Positions 41,328 to 50,236 are shown, numbered from the stretch's first letter. The stretch: 61,378 nucleotides of DNA from Catellatospora bangladeshensis (GCF_016862575.1 NZ_BONF01000056.1:1-61378); one strand, 5' to 3'. The notes: generated from the sequence alone by a model not told the origin. Translations and numbers: made by a program.

Positions 41328-42659
41328 GTGTCTGATGTGGTTGGTGGCGTGGTGGTGCAGGCGTATCGGTTCGCCCTCGACCCGACCCCGGCCCAGAACC
41401 GTGACCTGCATCGTCACGCCGGAGCCGGGCGGTTCGCGTTCAACTGGGCTCTGGCCGCGGTGCGTGCCAACCTCGACCAGCGTGCCGCCGAACGCACCTA
41501 CGGCCTGGACGGTGAGCAGCTGACGCCCGCGCTGGGCTGGACCCTGCCCTCGCTGCGCCGCGCCTGGAACACGGCCAAGCCGCAGGTCGCACCGTGGTGG
41601 GGGCAGTGCTCGAAGGAAGCCTTCAACACCGGCCTCGACGGTTTGGCGCGGGCACTGGGCAACTGGTCGGCGTCCCGGTCTGGCCGCCGTGCTGGTCCCA
41701 GAGTGGGGTTCCCGCGGTTCCGGTCCCGGCGGCGGGTGACGCCGTCGGTGCGGTTTACCACCGGCACCATCCGCGTCGAGGACACCCGCCACCATGTGAC
41801 CCTGCCCAGGCTGGGCCGCATCCGCACCCACGAGTCGACCCGGAAACTGGCCCGCCGTCTGCACGCGGGCACCGCCCGGATCATGTCGGCGACCGTCCGC
41901 CACACCGCTGGGCGATGGCACGTGTCGTTCACCGTGCAGGTCACTCGTACCGTGCGCACTCCCGCCCGCCCACACGCCACCGTCGGTGTGGATGTGGGCA
42001 TCGCGAACCTGGCAGTGCTGTCGACCGGGCAGCTCGTGCCCAACCCCAGCCACCTGACCCGGGCACAGGGGCGGCTGCGCACAGCTGCCCGGACCCTGTC
42101 CCGACGCCAGGGCCCCGACCGGCGCACCGGCCAACAGCCCTCCCGGCGCTGGCAGCAGGCCAAGACCCGCCTGGCCCGCGCGCACGCCCGTGTGGCGAAC
42201 CTGCGCGCCGACGGCCTGCACAAACTCAGCACCACCCTCGCCGTGACCTACGGCACGATCGTGGTCGAGGACCTCAATGTCGCCGGGATGATCCGCAACC
42301 GACGCTTGGCCCGGTACATCGCCGACGTAGGGTGGGCCACCCTGCGCCGCCAACTGGAATACAAGACCACCTGGAACGGCAGCCGCCTCGTCGTGGCCGA
42401 CCGGTGGTTTGCCTCCTCGAAAACCTGTTCTTCCTGCGGCGTCGTGAGACCCAAACTGCGCCTGCGGGTACGGATCTACACCTGCGAGCAATGCGGCCTC
42501 AGCTTGGACCGTGATTTGAACGCGGCGATCAACCTGCAGCAGTACGTCGCCCGGAGCGGCCGGGAGACGCAAAACGGCCGTGGAGCCGACCGTGAGACCA
42601 CCCTCGTGGTGGCAGGTGGCAGTGAAGCGACCACCCTGCGCCACCATCGCGGTGGTTAA
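41328..42659 (+). CDS. tnpB: RNA-guided endonuclease TnpB (IS605/IS607 OrfB)
   Basis: 443 residues. The N-terminal part has YRFALDPTPAQNRDLHRHAGAGRFAFNWAL. RuvC I is VGVDVGIANLAVL (Asp222), RuvC II is TIVVEDLNVAGM (Glu314), the zinc ribbon is CSSCG...CEQCG and RuvC III is LDRDLNAAINLQ (Asp394/Asp396). All catalytic positions are present, so the nuclease is probably active. The C-terminal tail after 400 is hydrophilic. Start GTG 41328, six bases after TAGCCT, hence leaderless. The guide RNA of TnpB elements normally spans the 3' end of the gene and the right end, here about 42500-42750. Confidence 0.93.
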   Translation: MSDVVGGVVVQAYRFALDPTPAQNRDLHRHAGAGRFAFNWALAAVRANLDQRAAERTYGLDGEQLTPALGWTLPSLRRAWNTAKPQVAPWWGQCSKEAFNTGLDGLARALGNWSASRSGRRAGPRVGFPRFRSRRRVTPSVRFTTGTIRVEDTRHHVTLPRLGRIRTHESTRKLARRLHAGTARIMSATVRHTAGRWHVSFTVQVTRTVRTPARPHATVGVDVGIANLAVLSTGQLVPNPSHLTRAQGRLRTAARTLSRRQGPDRRTGQQPSRRWQQAKTRLARAHARVANLRADGLHKLSTTLAVTYGTIVVEDLNVAGMIRNRRLARYIADVGWATLRRQLEYKTTWNGSRLVVADRWFASSKTCSSCGVVRPKLRLRVRIYTCEQCGLSLDRDLNAAINLQQYVARSGRETQNGRGADRETTLVVAGGSEATTLRHHRGG

Positions 42660-42669
42660 GACGGGGACC

Positions 42670-42689
42670 GTCGGCCGGCAACGGCCGAC
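42670..42689 (+). other. Hairpin at the right end of the TnpB element
   Basis: GTCGGCCG-GCAA-CGGCCGAC, a perfect 8-bp stem 10 bases after tnpB. This is where the omega-RNA scaffold and right end would lie; the first bases beyond the element would act as guide. Confidence 0.55.
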
Positions 42690-42749
42690 TGCAAAACGAG
42701 TGCTCACAAACGACCACTCATCTGCAGCGGTGATTCGCGAAAGGGACGG

Positions 42750-43574
42750 TCATCGGCGCACCGCCGGGGCGGGCTCATGCTGTTGCGAGTCGTGCCAGGC
42801 GGTGGCGGCACGCGCCACGACGCCGAAGAACCAGAAGACGAGCAGGCCGAAGGCGGAGGCCAGGATGACGGCGGCGAACAGCATCTCGGACTGCAGCCGG
42901 CGCGGGTAGACGTAGATCAGCTGGCCCAGCCCGGCCGGGCCCTGCTGGAAGAAGAAGTCGCCCACGATCGCGCCGATCACCGCGGCCCCGGCGGAGATGC
43001 GCAGACCGGTCAGGATCGCCGGCAGCGCCGACGGCAACTGCAGCTTCCACAGCCGCGTCCAGCGGTCCGCCTGGTGCAGCGTGAACAGGTCGTGCAGCGC
43101 CGGGTCCACCGAGCGCAGGCCGAACAGCGCGTTCGCCGTGATCGGGAACAGCGCGATGAGCACGCAGGTCAGCACCCGGCTGGGGAAGCCGAAGCCGAAC
43201 CAGAACCCGAACAGCGGCACCAGCGCCAGGATCGGCACGGTCTGCAGCAGCACCGCGTACGGGTAGATCGACCGCTCCAGCCACCGGGCCCGGCTCATCA
43301 GCACCGCCAGCACCAGGCCGGTCACCGCGGCGATGCCCAGCCCGGTCACCGCGACCTCGGCCGTCAGCCGCAGCCCGGCCAGCAGCTCGGCCAGGTTCAC
43401 CGGATCGAGGAAGCCGATCCGGACCACCTCGTGCGGCGGCGGGAGCAGGAAGCGCCGGTCCGCATCGATGAGCACGTAGCTGCCCAGATACCAGGCGGCC
43501 AGCACGGCGAGCGCGACGGCGGCGGGCGGCAGCGCGACCCGCAGCCAGTGCGGCAGGGACACCTTGCGGGCCAT
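42750..43574 (-). CDS. ABC transporter permease, SsuC/TauC type
   Basis: 274 residues with about six transmembrane helices. The cytoplasmic EAA-like loop is DLFTLHQADRWTRLWKLQLPSALPAILTGLRIS, which docks on the ATPase. PYAVLLQTVPILALVPLFGFWFG is characteristic of nitrate/sulfonate/pyrimidine-precursor permeases. The ATG shares a base with the ATPase stop (TGATG). It would normally be followed by the binding-protein gene, but the TnpB element intervenes. The Gln/Glu/Pro-rich C-terminus is short. Confidence 0.9.
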   Translation of the reverse strand: MARKVSLPHWLRVALPPAAVALAVLAAWYLGSYVLIDADRRFLLPPPHEVVRIGFLDPVNLAELLAGLRLTAEVAVTGLGIAAVTGLVLAVLMSRARWLERSIYPYAVLLQTVPILALVPLFGFWFGFGFPSRVLTCVLIALFPITANALFGLRSVDPALHDLFTLHQADRWTRLWKLQLPSALPAILTGLRISAGAAVIGAIVGDFFFQQGPAGLGQLIYVYPRRLQSEMLFAAVILASAFGLLVFWFFGVVARAATAWHDSQQHEPAPAVRR

Positions 43575-44566
43575 CAGGCCACCTCCTTGCCGGCGGCGAC
43601 GGTCCCGGCAGCGGTCTCGGCCGCCGGTTCGGCCGCGGGCTTGCCCTTAGGTCTGGGGGTCGCTTCAGCCCCGGGCTCCGGTTTGGCCGCAGGCTCGGCC
43701 TTGGCCACTGGCTCTGCCTTGGCCGCAGGCTCGGCTTTGGTCGCGGGCTCCGCCTTGGCTGGGGGCTTCACCTTGGCCGCAGGCTTCGCAGCTGGTTCGG
43801 CGACGGGCCGGGCGGCCGGGGCGGGTGGCTGCTCGCCCCGCAGCAGCGCCGACACGCGCGCGGTCAGCTCGGTGAACGCGGGGGAGAAGCGCACCCGTGG
43901 CTCGCGTGGATAGGGCAGCGGCACCGCCACCTCGCCCACCACCCGGCCGGGCCGGTCGGACAGCACCACCACCCGCTGCGACAGGAACACCGCCTCGGCC
44001 ACGGAGTGGGTGACCAGCAGCCCGGCGAAGCCGTCGGCGACGAACAGCTCCTGGAGCTGCTCGCCCAGCCGCTCCCGGGTGATCTCGTCGACCGACCCGA
44101 ACGGCTCGTCGAACAGCATCAGCTCCGGGCGGCCGGTGAGGGTGCGGGCCAGCGACACGCGCATCCGCATACCGCCGGACAGGGTGCGCGGCAGCTGCCC
44201 GGCCACCTCGGCCAGCCCGACCCGGGCCAGCGACTCGGCGGCCAGCCGCCGCCGCTCCGCCCGGCGCACCCCGCGCAGCTCCCCGGCCAGCTCGACGTTG
44301 CCCCGCACGCTGCGCCAGGGCAGCAGCGTCGGGTCCTGGAACACGAAGCCCAGCCGGTCGCAGCTGCGCTCGACCGTGCCGCCGCTCGGCGCGAGCAGCC
44401 CCGCGGCCAGGCGCAGCAGCGTGCTCTTGCCGCCCCCGGAGGGGCCCACCACGGCGACGAACTCGCCCGCCGCGACCTGGAGCGACACCCCGTCCAGGGC
44501 CAGGGTGCCGTTGCCGTAGCGCACGCCGGCCTCGTGCAGGGTCACCGCCGGTTCGTCAGTGCTCAC
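43574..44566 (-). CDS. ABC transporter ATP-binding protein with repetitive Lys/Ala/Pro tail
   Basis: 330 residues, against about 250-260 for the family. Walker A is VVGPSGGGKSTLL, Q-loop FVFQDPTLLPW, signature LSGGMRMRVSLAR, Walker B LMLFDEPFGSVD and H-loop LLVTHSVAEA. After about residue 250 a tail follows made of AKAEPA-like pentamers and hexamers (PPAKAEPATKAEPAAKAEPV), about 75 residues long, which is not part of the family domain. Start GTG 44566, overlapping the amidohydrolase stop as GTGA. It energises the adjacent permease. Confidence 0.9.
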   Translation of the reverse strand: MSTDEPAVTLHEAGVRYGNGTLALDGVSLQVAAGEFVAVVGPSGGGKSTLLRLAAGLLAPSGGTVERSCDRLGFVFQDPTLLPWRSVRGNVELAGELRGVRRAERRRLAAESLARVGLAEVAGQLPRTLSGGMRMRVSLARTLTGRPELMLFDEPFGSVDEITRERLGEQLQELFVADGFAGLLVTHSVAEAVFLSQRVVVLSDRPGRVVGEVAVPLPYPREPRVRFSPAFTELTARVSALLRGEQPPAPAARPVAEPAAKPAAKVKPPAKAEPATKAEPAAKAEPVAKAEPAAKPEPGAEATPRPKGKPAAEPAAETAAGTVAAGKEVA

Positions 44567-45876
44567 GCGGTCCGTCCCATCTGTGGTTCGTCGGGGAAGT
44601 GCCGGTGCACGGCGGTGCGGGCGACGACGCGGCCCGCATGGACGACCACCCGGTCGGCGGTCGCGGTCGCCAGGGCCTCGCGCACCGATCCGGCGCGAAT
44701 CGCCAGCAGCTCGGCCGGGGCGCCGGGGGCCACCGCGACCGCCGGCAGGCCCATCGCCTGCCGGGCCTGAGAGCTGACCGCGCCGTACGCCGTGGCGGGG
44801 TCGTCGTGCCCGGCGAGCACGAGCAGCGCGGCGGTCTCGAGCGGGTCGCCGCGGCCGAGGATGTTGAAGGGATCCTGCAGGTTGTCGCCGCCCGCGGCCA
44901 CGGTGACCCCGGCGGCGCGCAGGATGCGCAGCGCGGTCAGCCCCCGCGGCACCGCGTGCTCGTGGTCGCGTCCCTGCAGGTAGAGGTTGGTCTGAGGGAG
45001 GCAGGCCACGGTGATGCCGGCCCGCGCCACCCGCTCGGCGAGCTGCGCCGCCCGGTCCGGGGCCATCATGCCGAGGCTGACGCAGTGCCCGGCGAGCACC
45101 GGGTGCTCGAAGCCGGTCGCCAGGACCGCGTCGGCCAGCAGCTCCAGCGAGCAGGGCGCGGGGTGCAGCCACTCGTCGACGTGCAGGTCCACGCCGACGC
45201 CGTGGGCCTCGGCCAGCTCCAGGCACAGCCGCACGCAGGCGGCCGGGTCGGGGTCGAGCCCGGGGCAGGCGCCGACCGCGTCCGCGCCCGCGGCCAGCGC
45301 CTGTTCCAGCAGGTCCCGGTTGCGGGCGCCGGCCGGGCCGGTCAGCGGGGTCGCGGCGAACGCGACGAGCTGCACGTCGCACCGGGCGGCTTCGGCGTCG
45401 CGTACCGCCAGCAGGGCTTCCAGGCCGCGCAGGCCGATGTCGTCGCCGAGGTCGGCGTGGGTGCGCAGCGCGGTGGCGCCGTGCGCGAGACAGGCTAGCA
45501 GCGCGGCTCGCGCCGCGGCGGTGATGTCGTCCCGGCTCCGGGTGGGCCGGTGGCGCAGCCAGGCGGTTACCGCGCCCATCAGGTCGCCGTCCGGATTGGG
45601 CACGTCGGCGGCGGTCAGCGCCTTGTCCAGGTGCGCGTGCACCTCGGCCGGGGCGGGCAGCAGCAACCGCCCGTCCAGGTCCACGACGTGCCCGGCGGCG
45701 GGAGACCCTGCGCCGCCGAACGAGCGGTCCGCCGTCCGGGCGGTGCCCGTCGGCCGCGCGGCGGCCGGGGTCACCGCGTCGACCAGGCCGTCGCGCAGCA
45801 GCACGTCCACCCGGCGGCCGTCGGCCAGCAGGGCGTCACGCAGCAGGGTCGTCGTGCCGGAGGGCTGCGCCGTCAT
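44563..45876 (-). CDS. Cytosine-deaminase-like amidohydrolase (CodA family)
   Basis: 437 residues. Metal and catalytic sites are AEVHAHLDKALT (HxH), VGVDLHVDEW (His, Glu), LAGHCVSLGMM (His) and VAAGGDNLQDPF (Asp), the pattern of CodA-type TIM-barrel amidohydrolases. It deaminates a cytosine-like heterocycle or hydrolyses a related cyclic amide. Encoded with a transporter, it probably processes the imported compound. Start ATG 45876, overlapping the stop of the upstream binding-protein gene (ATGA) and, at its 3' end, the ATPase start (GTGA). Confidence 0.9.
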   Translation of the reverse strand: MTAQPSGTTTLLRDALLADGRRVDVLLRDGLVDAVTPAAARPTGTARTADRSFGGAGSPAAGHVVDLDGRLLLPAPAEVHAHLDKALTAADVPNPDGDLMGAVTAWLRHRPTRSRDDITAAARAALLACLAHGATALRTHADLGDDIGLRGLEALLAVRDAEAARCDVQLVAFAATPLTGPAGARNRDLLEQALAAGADAVGACPGLDPDPAACVRLCLELAEAHGVGVDLHVDEWLHPAPCSLELLADAVLATGFEHPVLAGHCVSLGMMAPDRAAQLAERVARAGITVACLPQTNLYLQGRDHEHAVPRGLTALRILRAAGVTVAAGGDNLQDPFNILGRGDPLETAALLVLAGHDDPATAYGAVSSQARQAMGLPAVAVAPGAPAELLAIRAGSVREALATATADRVVVHAGRVVARTAVHRHFPDEPQMGRTA

Positions 45877-47117
45877 GGCGCGCGGTCCCGGCGGTGCCAC
45901 CGGGCCGGGCCGGTGGCCAGTTCCACCGGGTAGACCAGGCGGTAGGACCGGTCCTGCCACTGCTCGACCACGGCGGCGGCCAGCACGTTCTGGCCGTCCG
46001 GGCCGAACCGGACGCCGTTCCACGGCACGATCAGCCCCGCCGCGGGCTGCGTGGTCTGCCGCAGCGCGGTCCGGATCGCGGCGGTGTCGTCGCTGGCCGC
46101 GACGTCGATCGCGGCGGCCAGCGTGAGCACGGCGGTGAACGCGTCCACCGCGGCCCCGGTCATCGGCCGGCCGAAGCGCTGCCGGTACAGCTCGGCGATC
46201 TGCTGGGCGACCGGGCTGCGCCCGGCGAACTCCGCCGACCACGGCACCGCCCGCAGCAGGCCCGGGTCCTGCGCCCCCGGCTGCTTCAGCGCGCGGAAGC
46301 CCTCACCCAGGCCGAACAGCGTCACGCCGGCCTCGCCGCGCGCGACCGCGGCGGCGACGGCGGTCGCGGCCGGGACGGTGCGCGCCCAGGCGAACACCAC
46401 CCGTGCCGGGCCGCCGCCCAGGCTCGCGGCCAGCGCCTCCGCGTCGGGTTTGTCGGAGGGCACCTCCAGCTGACCGGACACGGTCGCCCCGGAGCGCTCG
46501 GCAAGCTCGCGCAGCTGCCTGGTGGCCACCGCGCCGTCCTCGCCGGACTCGGTGACCAGCGTCACGGCGTCCTCGCGGGTGTCCGGCGCGCGGCCCAGCA
46601 GCGCGAACGCGCTCTCGGCGAGCTGGCTGTCGCTGGGGCCGGTGCGGAAGTACCAGTCGGCGCCGAGTTCGGTGAGGTAGTCGGCGGTGCTGCCCGCGTC
46701 GATGAGCGGCACCCGCAGGCGCTGGGCCTGGCTGCTCAGCGCCCCGGTGACCGCCGCGGACTCGGCCGAGACCAGGCCCACCGGGTGGCGGCTGTCGGCG
46801 ATGCTGGTGATCGCCCCGATCGCGGGCTCCGGCCGGCCGCCCGTGTCCGCGGTGACCAGCGTCAGCGTGGCGCCGCGCAGCCCGGGCAGGCCGGTCCCCG
46901 GGCCCAGCGGCACCGGCAGCTCCGGATACGTGTCGTTGACCACCGCCGCGGCCAGCTCGGCGCCGCGCACCGCGTCCGCGCCGGTGTCCGACGACGGCCC
47001 GCTGAGCGGCGCGAGCATGCCGACCACCACCGGGCCGGGTGGCGGTTCGGGGGCCGTGCAACCGGTGGCCAGCAGGGCCACCGCGGCCACGGAGCACGCC
47101 AGGCGCAGCGGGGTCAT
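45873..47117 (-). CDS. ABC-type branched-chain-amino-acid-like substrate-binding lipoprotein
   Basis: 414 residues. The signal peptide ends LLATGC (Cys20). The mature part is a type I periplasmic-binding fold (VVVGMLAPLSGPSSDTGADAVRGAELA, VGLVSAESAAVTGALSSQAQ, DAFTAVLTLAAAID), as in LivJ-like proteins. It heads the operon and is translationally coupled to the amidohydrolase. A second, unrelated binding protein closes the operon at 40018, so either two substrates are handled or this one has a sensing role: no LivHM-type permease is present. Confidence 0.87.
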   Translation of the reverse strand: MTPLRLACSVAAVALLATGCTAPEPPPGPVVVGMLAPLSGPSSDTGADAVRGAELAAAVVNDTYPELPVPLGPGTGLPGLRGATLTLVTADTGGRPEPAIGAITSIADSRHPVGLVSAESAAVTGALSSQAQRLRVPLIDAGSTADYLTELGADWYFRTGPSDSQLAESAFALLGRAPDTREDAVTLVTESGEDGAVATRQLRELAERSGATVSGQLEVPSDKPDAEALAASLGGGPARVVFAWARTVPAATAVAAAVARGEAGVTLFGLGEGFRALKQPGAQDPGLLRAVPWSAEFAGRSPVAQQIAELYRQRFGRPMTGAAVDAFTAVLTLAAAIDVAASDDTAAIRTALRQTTQPAAGLIVPWNGVRFGPDGQNVLAAAVVEQWQDRSYRLVYPVELATGPARWHRRDRAP

Positions 47118-47344
47118 GAGTACGCGCTCCGAATCGATGCTGTTGCAAGTCTCGTGGTCCGTGATCGCGGACCCGGGGTATCTTTTCGTGCCGGACTGAG
47201 ACTTTCAAGCCCTAGCGTCGTATGTATTCGATTCGACGACTTGATACCGCCAGGGCACTTGCTGCAACATTCGTACTACCGGTTAGATGTCCTCGTTAGC
47301 GACGACGACGATCCATTATGGACTGTCGCTCCCGGACGGAAGAC

Positions 47345-50233
47345 ATGGGTGACCCGGTGACGGCCGTAGACCCTCGTTCCCGGCGTGCCCCCGGTTCCCA
47401 TCGGCGGCCGTCGGTGCTGCACACCCGGCACTGGCGGGTGCCGACCAAGCTCGTCGCGGTGCTCGCCGTCCCGCTGCTGGGCTTCCTGGCCGTCACCGGC
47501 CTCCAGATCAACGAGTCGGTGCGCACCGCGTCGGCCCTGGGCGACTTCTCCGACCAGGTGGCGATGGGCGTCGAGGTCACCGACCTGGTCCACGAGCTGC
47601 AGCGGGAACGCGACCACACGGTCGGCATGCTGGCCTCGCTCGCCGCGCCCGGCGCGTCCCCGGGCCGCCGCGACGTCGGCGCGCTGGCACCCGACCGCAC
47701 CGCCGTCGACCGGGCCGCCGAGCGGCTGCGCGCCGCGGCCCGGCCGCTGCTCGGCGATCCCGCGCTCGCCACGGCGTTCCAGCGGGTGGAGACGCGACTG
47801 GCCCAGCTGGCGCAGGTGCGGGCCGGTGTCGCGCAGGGCTGGCTGCGCACCCAGGCCGTCTTCGACATGTACACCGGCACCGTCGCCGACCTGCACGAAC
47901 TGCTGCCGCGCCCGGTCGACGTCGAGGGCGACACCGAGCTCGGCCGGTTCCTGCGCGGCGTCAGCGACCTGGCCCGTGCCAAAGAGCTGGCCTCCCAGGT
48001 GCGCGGCCAGCTCTACCTGATGACGTACGGGGCGCCGTTCGAGCCCGGGACCTTCGGGCAGGTCGCCGACCTGCGCGCGCAGCGGCAGACCGCCGTGCAG
48101 CGCTTCCGCACCGAGGCCGCTCCGGAGCAGGTCGCCGAGCTGGACGACACCGTCGCCGGCCAGGCCGTACGCAACGCCGACCGGCTCGAACGCGCCATCG
48201 TCGGCGAGAGCACCGAGGAGCACGGCGTCGAGCCCCAGCAGTGGTGGGCGGCCAGCACCACCGAGCTGCAGCTGATGCGCCACCTGGAGCAGCAGCTGCT
48301 GCGCACCGCCGTCGAGGCGGTCGACGACGCCAGCGGCGCCCAGTGGCGCACCACCGCGCTGCGCTCGCTCACCACCGCCGGGCTGCTGCTCGCCGCGCTG
48401 CTCACCTCCGTGGCCATCGGCCGCAACATGGCCGGCACGCTGCGCTCGCTGCGCGAGCAGGCGCTCATCGTGGCCGACATCCGGCTGCCCCGGGTGATCG
48501 CGCAGCTGCGCCGCTCGCCCACCACCGCGCCGCCGCTGCGGGTCGAGCCGATCCGGGTCGACTCCCGCGACGAGGTCGCCGAGGTCGCCGACGCGTTCAC
48601 CGCCGTGCACCGCAGCGCCGTACGGCTGGCCGCCGAGCAGGCCGTGATGCGGCGCAATGTCAACGAGATCTTCATCAAGCTCGCCCTGCGCAGCCAGAGC
48701 CTGGTGGAGCGGCAGCTCAGCCTGCTCGACTCGATGGAGTCGTCCGAGGTGGACCCGGACAAGCTGGCCAGCCTGTTCCGGCTCGACCACCTCGCCGCCC
48801 GCCTGCGCCGCAACGACGAGAACCTGCTCGTGCTCGCCGGCGGCGACACCAGCCGGCGCTGGAACGAGCCCAAGGACCTGAACACGATCGTGCTCGCGGC
48901 CGCCGCCGAGGTCGAGCACTACGAGCGGGTCCGCCACCAGCTCGACGGCAACGTGTACGTGGTGGGCCACGCGGTCGCCGACGTGGTGAACCTGCTCGCC
49001 GAGCTGCTGGAGAACGGCCTGTCCTTCTCGTCGCCGAAGACGCTGGTCCGCCTGCGCGGGCACGCCATGGCCGACGGCTCGGCCGAGCTGACGATCACCG
49101 ACGAGGGCATCGGCATGTCCGCCCAGACGCTGGCCGAGGCCAACGACCAGGTGTCCGTGCCGGTCAGCATCGACATCTCGGCCGCCGAGCGGATGGGCCT
49201 GGTCGTGGTCGGGCACCTGGCGCACCGGCACCGGATCAGCGTCCACCTCGACTCCGGCACCCGGGGCGTCACCGTCAGCGTGAACATCCCCGCCGACCTG
49301 ATCGTGCCCGCGCCGGCCGAGGCGCCCACCCCGCAGCGCGACGGCGGCGAGGCCGGCACGGTCCCGCCGACGATGCGCCGCATGGTGCCGACGCGTGCTG
49401 AGGACGTCCTCACCGCCGACCGGCCCGCGCCGAGCATCTGGTGGTCGCCCGACGCCGTGACTCCGGCTGCCGCGCCGTCGGCTGCCGCAACGCCGGCCCC
49501 GGCTGAGCCGTCCCGGACCGGGCTGTCCGTGGCCGGGCTGATCGCCGCCCGGCTCGCCGCGGCAGAGGAGTCCGAGGAGACGGAGGCGGCATCGGACACG
49601 GGGGTGCCGGCTGCGGTCGGCTCCGCCGCGGACAAGACTGCCGACCGCTCGGCCGCGGAAAAGGCGACAACGGCCAGATCGACCTCAGAAAAGGCCGCGA
49701 CGGGCGAGGCCGCGACGGGCGAGGCCGCCACGGACATGGCTGCCAAGGACATGGCTGCCAAGGACAAGGCCGCCACGGACAAGGCCGCCACGGAGAATGC
49801 GGCCGCGGGCAAGGCAGCCGCGGACGAGACGGCCGTGGACCAGACGGCCGCGGACAACAAGACGACCGCGGCCCGGCTGGTCGCGGATGAGATAGACACG
49901 GATCTGGACACGGACGCGCCCGGCGGGGCGGGGCGGAATGTGTCCGAGGCGGGGACGGTCGCAACGGAGCGGCCGGAGCCGACGGTCACCGCGGCGGGGC
50001 TGCCGATCCGCAGGCGGTCGGCGAACCTGCCGGGCCCGGCCGCGACCCGGCCGGCGGCCGAGGCCGACCCGGAGTCGGTGAGCAGCACCCTGACCAAGCT
50101 TTACCAGGGGCTGCGGCGGGCCGAGGCCGAGGAGGCCCCGGAAGGGGCGGCACCGGATCCGGCTGGGGAGGGCGACGAGGCCCTTCCCGGGTCCGGCGGC
50201 GGGAACGACAAGGTAAGCAAGGTAGGGAGTTAG
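47345..50233 (+). CDS. cvnA: Conservon sensor histidine-kinase-like protein with NIT-type domain (CvnA-like)
   Basis: 962 residues. Two membrane spans (about 32-52 and 345-365) enclose an extracellular helical domain resembling the nitrate/nitrite-sensing NIT domain (TDLVHELQRERDHTVGMLASL). HAMP-like and dimerisation helices and a GHKL ATPase domain follow (LLAELLENGLSFSSP, ITDEGIGMS, VVGHLAHRHRI). A phosphoacceptor His is not evident, as in other CvnA proteins. After about 700 comes a disordered Ala-rich tail with 15-bp-encoded pentapeptide repeats. Start ATG 47345, with GGAAG. Three bases separate it from cvnB. Confidence 0.9.
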   Translation: MGDPVTAVDPRSRRAPGSHRRPSVLHTRHWRVPTKLVAVLAVPLLGFLAVTGLQINESVRTASALGDFSDQVAMGVEVTDLVHELQRERDHTVGMLASLAAPGASPGRRDVGALAPDRTAVDRAAERLRAAARPLLGDPALATAFQRVETRLAQLAQVRAGVAQGWLRTQAVFDMYTGTVADLHELLPRPVDVEGDTELGRFLRGVSDLARAKELASQVRGQLYLMTYGAPFEPGTFGQVADLRAQRQTAVQRFRTEAAPEQVAELDDTVAGQAVRNADRLERAIVGESTEEHGVEPQQWWAASTTELQLMRHLEQQLLRTAVEAVDDASGAQWRTTALRSLTTAGLLLAALLTSVAIGRNMAGTLRSLREQALIVADIRLPRVIAQLRRSPTTAPPLRVEPIRVDSRDEVAEVADAFTAVHRSAVRLAAEQAVMRRNVNEIFIKLALRSQSLVERQLSLLDSMESSEVDPDKLASLFRLDHLAARLRRNDENLLVLAGGDTSRRWNEPKDLNTIVLAAAAEVEHYERVRHQLDGNVYVVGHAVADVVNLLAELLENGLSFSSPKTLVRLRGHAMADGSAELTITDEGIGMSAQTLAEANDQVSVPVSIDISAAERMGLVVVGHLAHRHRISVHLDSGTRGVTVSVNIPADLIVPAPAEAPTPQRDGGEAGTVPPTMRRMVPTRAEDVLTADRPAPSIWWSPDAVTPAAAPSAAATPAPAEPSRTGLSVAGLIAARLAAAEESEETEAASDTGVPAAVGSAADKTADRSAAEKATTARSTSEKAATGEAATGEAATDMAAKDMAAKDKAATDKAATENAAAGKAAADETAVDQTAADNKTTAARLVADEIDTDLDTDAPGGAGRNVSEAGTVATERPEPTVTAAGLPIRRRSANLPGPAATRPAAEADPESVSSTLTKLYQGLRRAEAEEAPEGAAPDPAGEGDEALPGSGGGNDKVSKVGS
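49693..49857 (+). repeat. Eleven 15-bp tandem repeats in cvnA
   Basis: Units like GGCCGCCACGGACAA start every 15 bases from 49693 to 49843 and encode AATDK/AAKDM-type pentapeptides rich in Ala, Thr, Asp and Lys. The first two units are identical and others differ at a few positions. Copy number is likely to vary between strains. Confidence 0.8.
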
Positions 50234-50236
50234 GAC

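Larger units (their letters stand above)
41316..42689 (+). mobile_element. TnpB-type insertion element (minimal extent, no TnpA seen)
   Basis: The minimal span runs from the TAGCCT promoter box to the hairpin beyond tnpB. It sits between the permease and binding-protein genes of one minus-strand operon and is oriented against them. No tyrosine or serine transposase gene accompanies it. Exact ends and target motif cannot be fixed from this sequence alone; they lie within 41191-42749. Confidence 0.7.

Noticed and set aside
42660-42749. Exact TnpB element ends and guide sequence
   Set aside because: The right-end hairpin is visible, but without a second copy or an empty site the boundary, target motif and guide cannot be assigned.
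47118-47344. Small gene between the binding protein and cvnA
   Set aside because: Frames are short and lack start signals. The interval holds only weak dyads such as GGTCCG-N6-CGGACC at 47156-47173 and presumably the divergent promoters.
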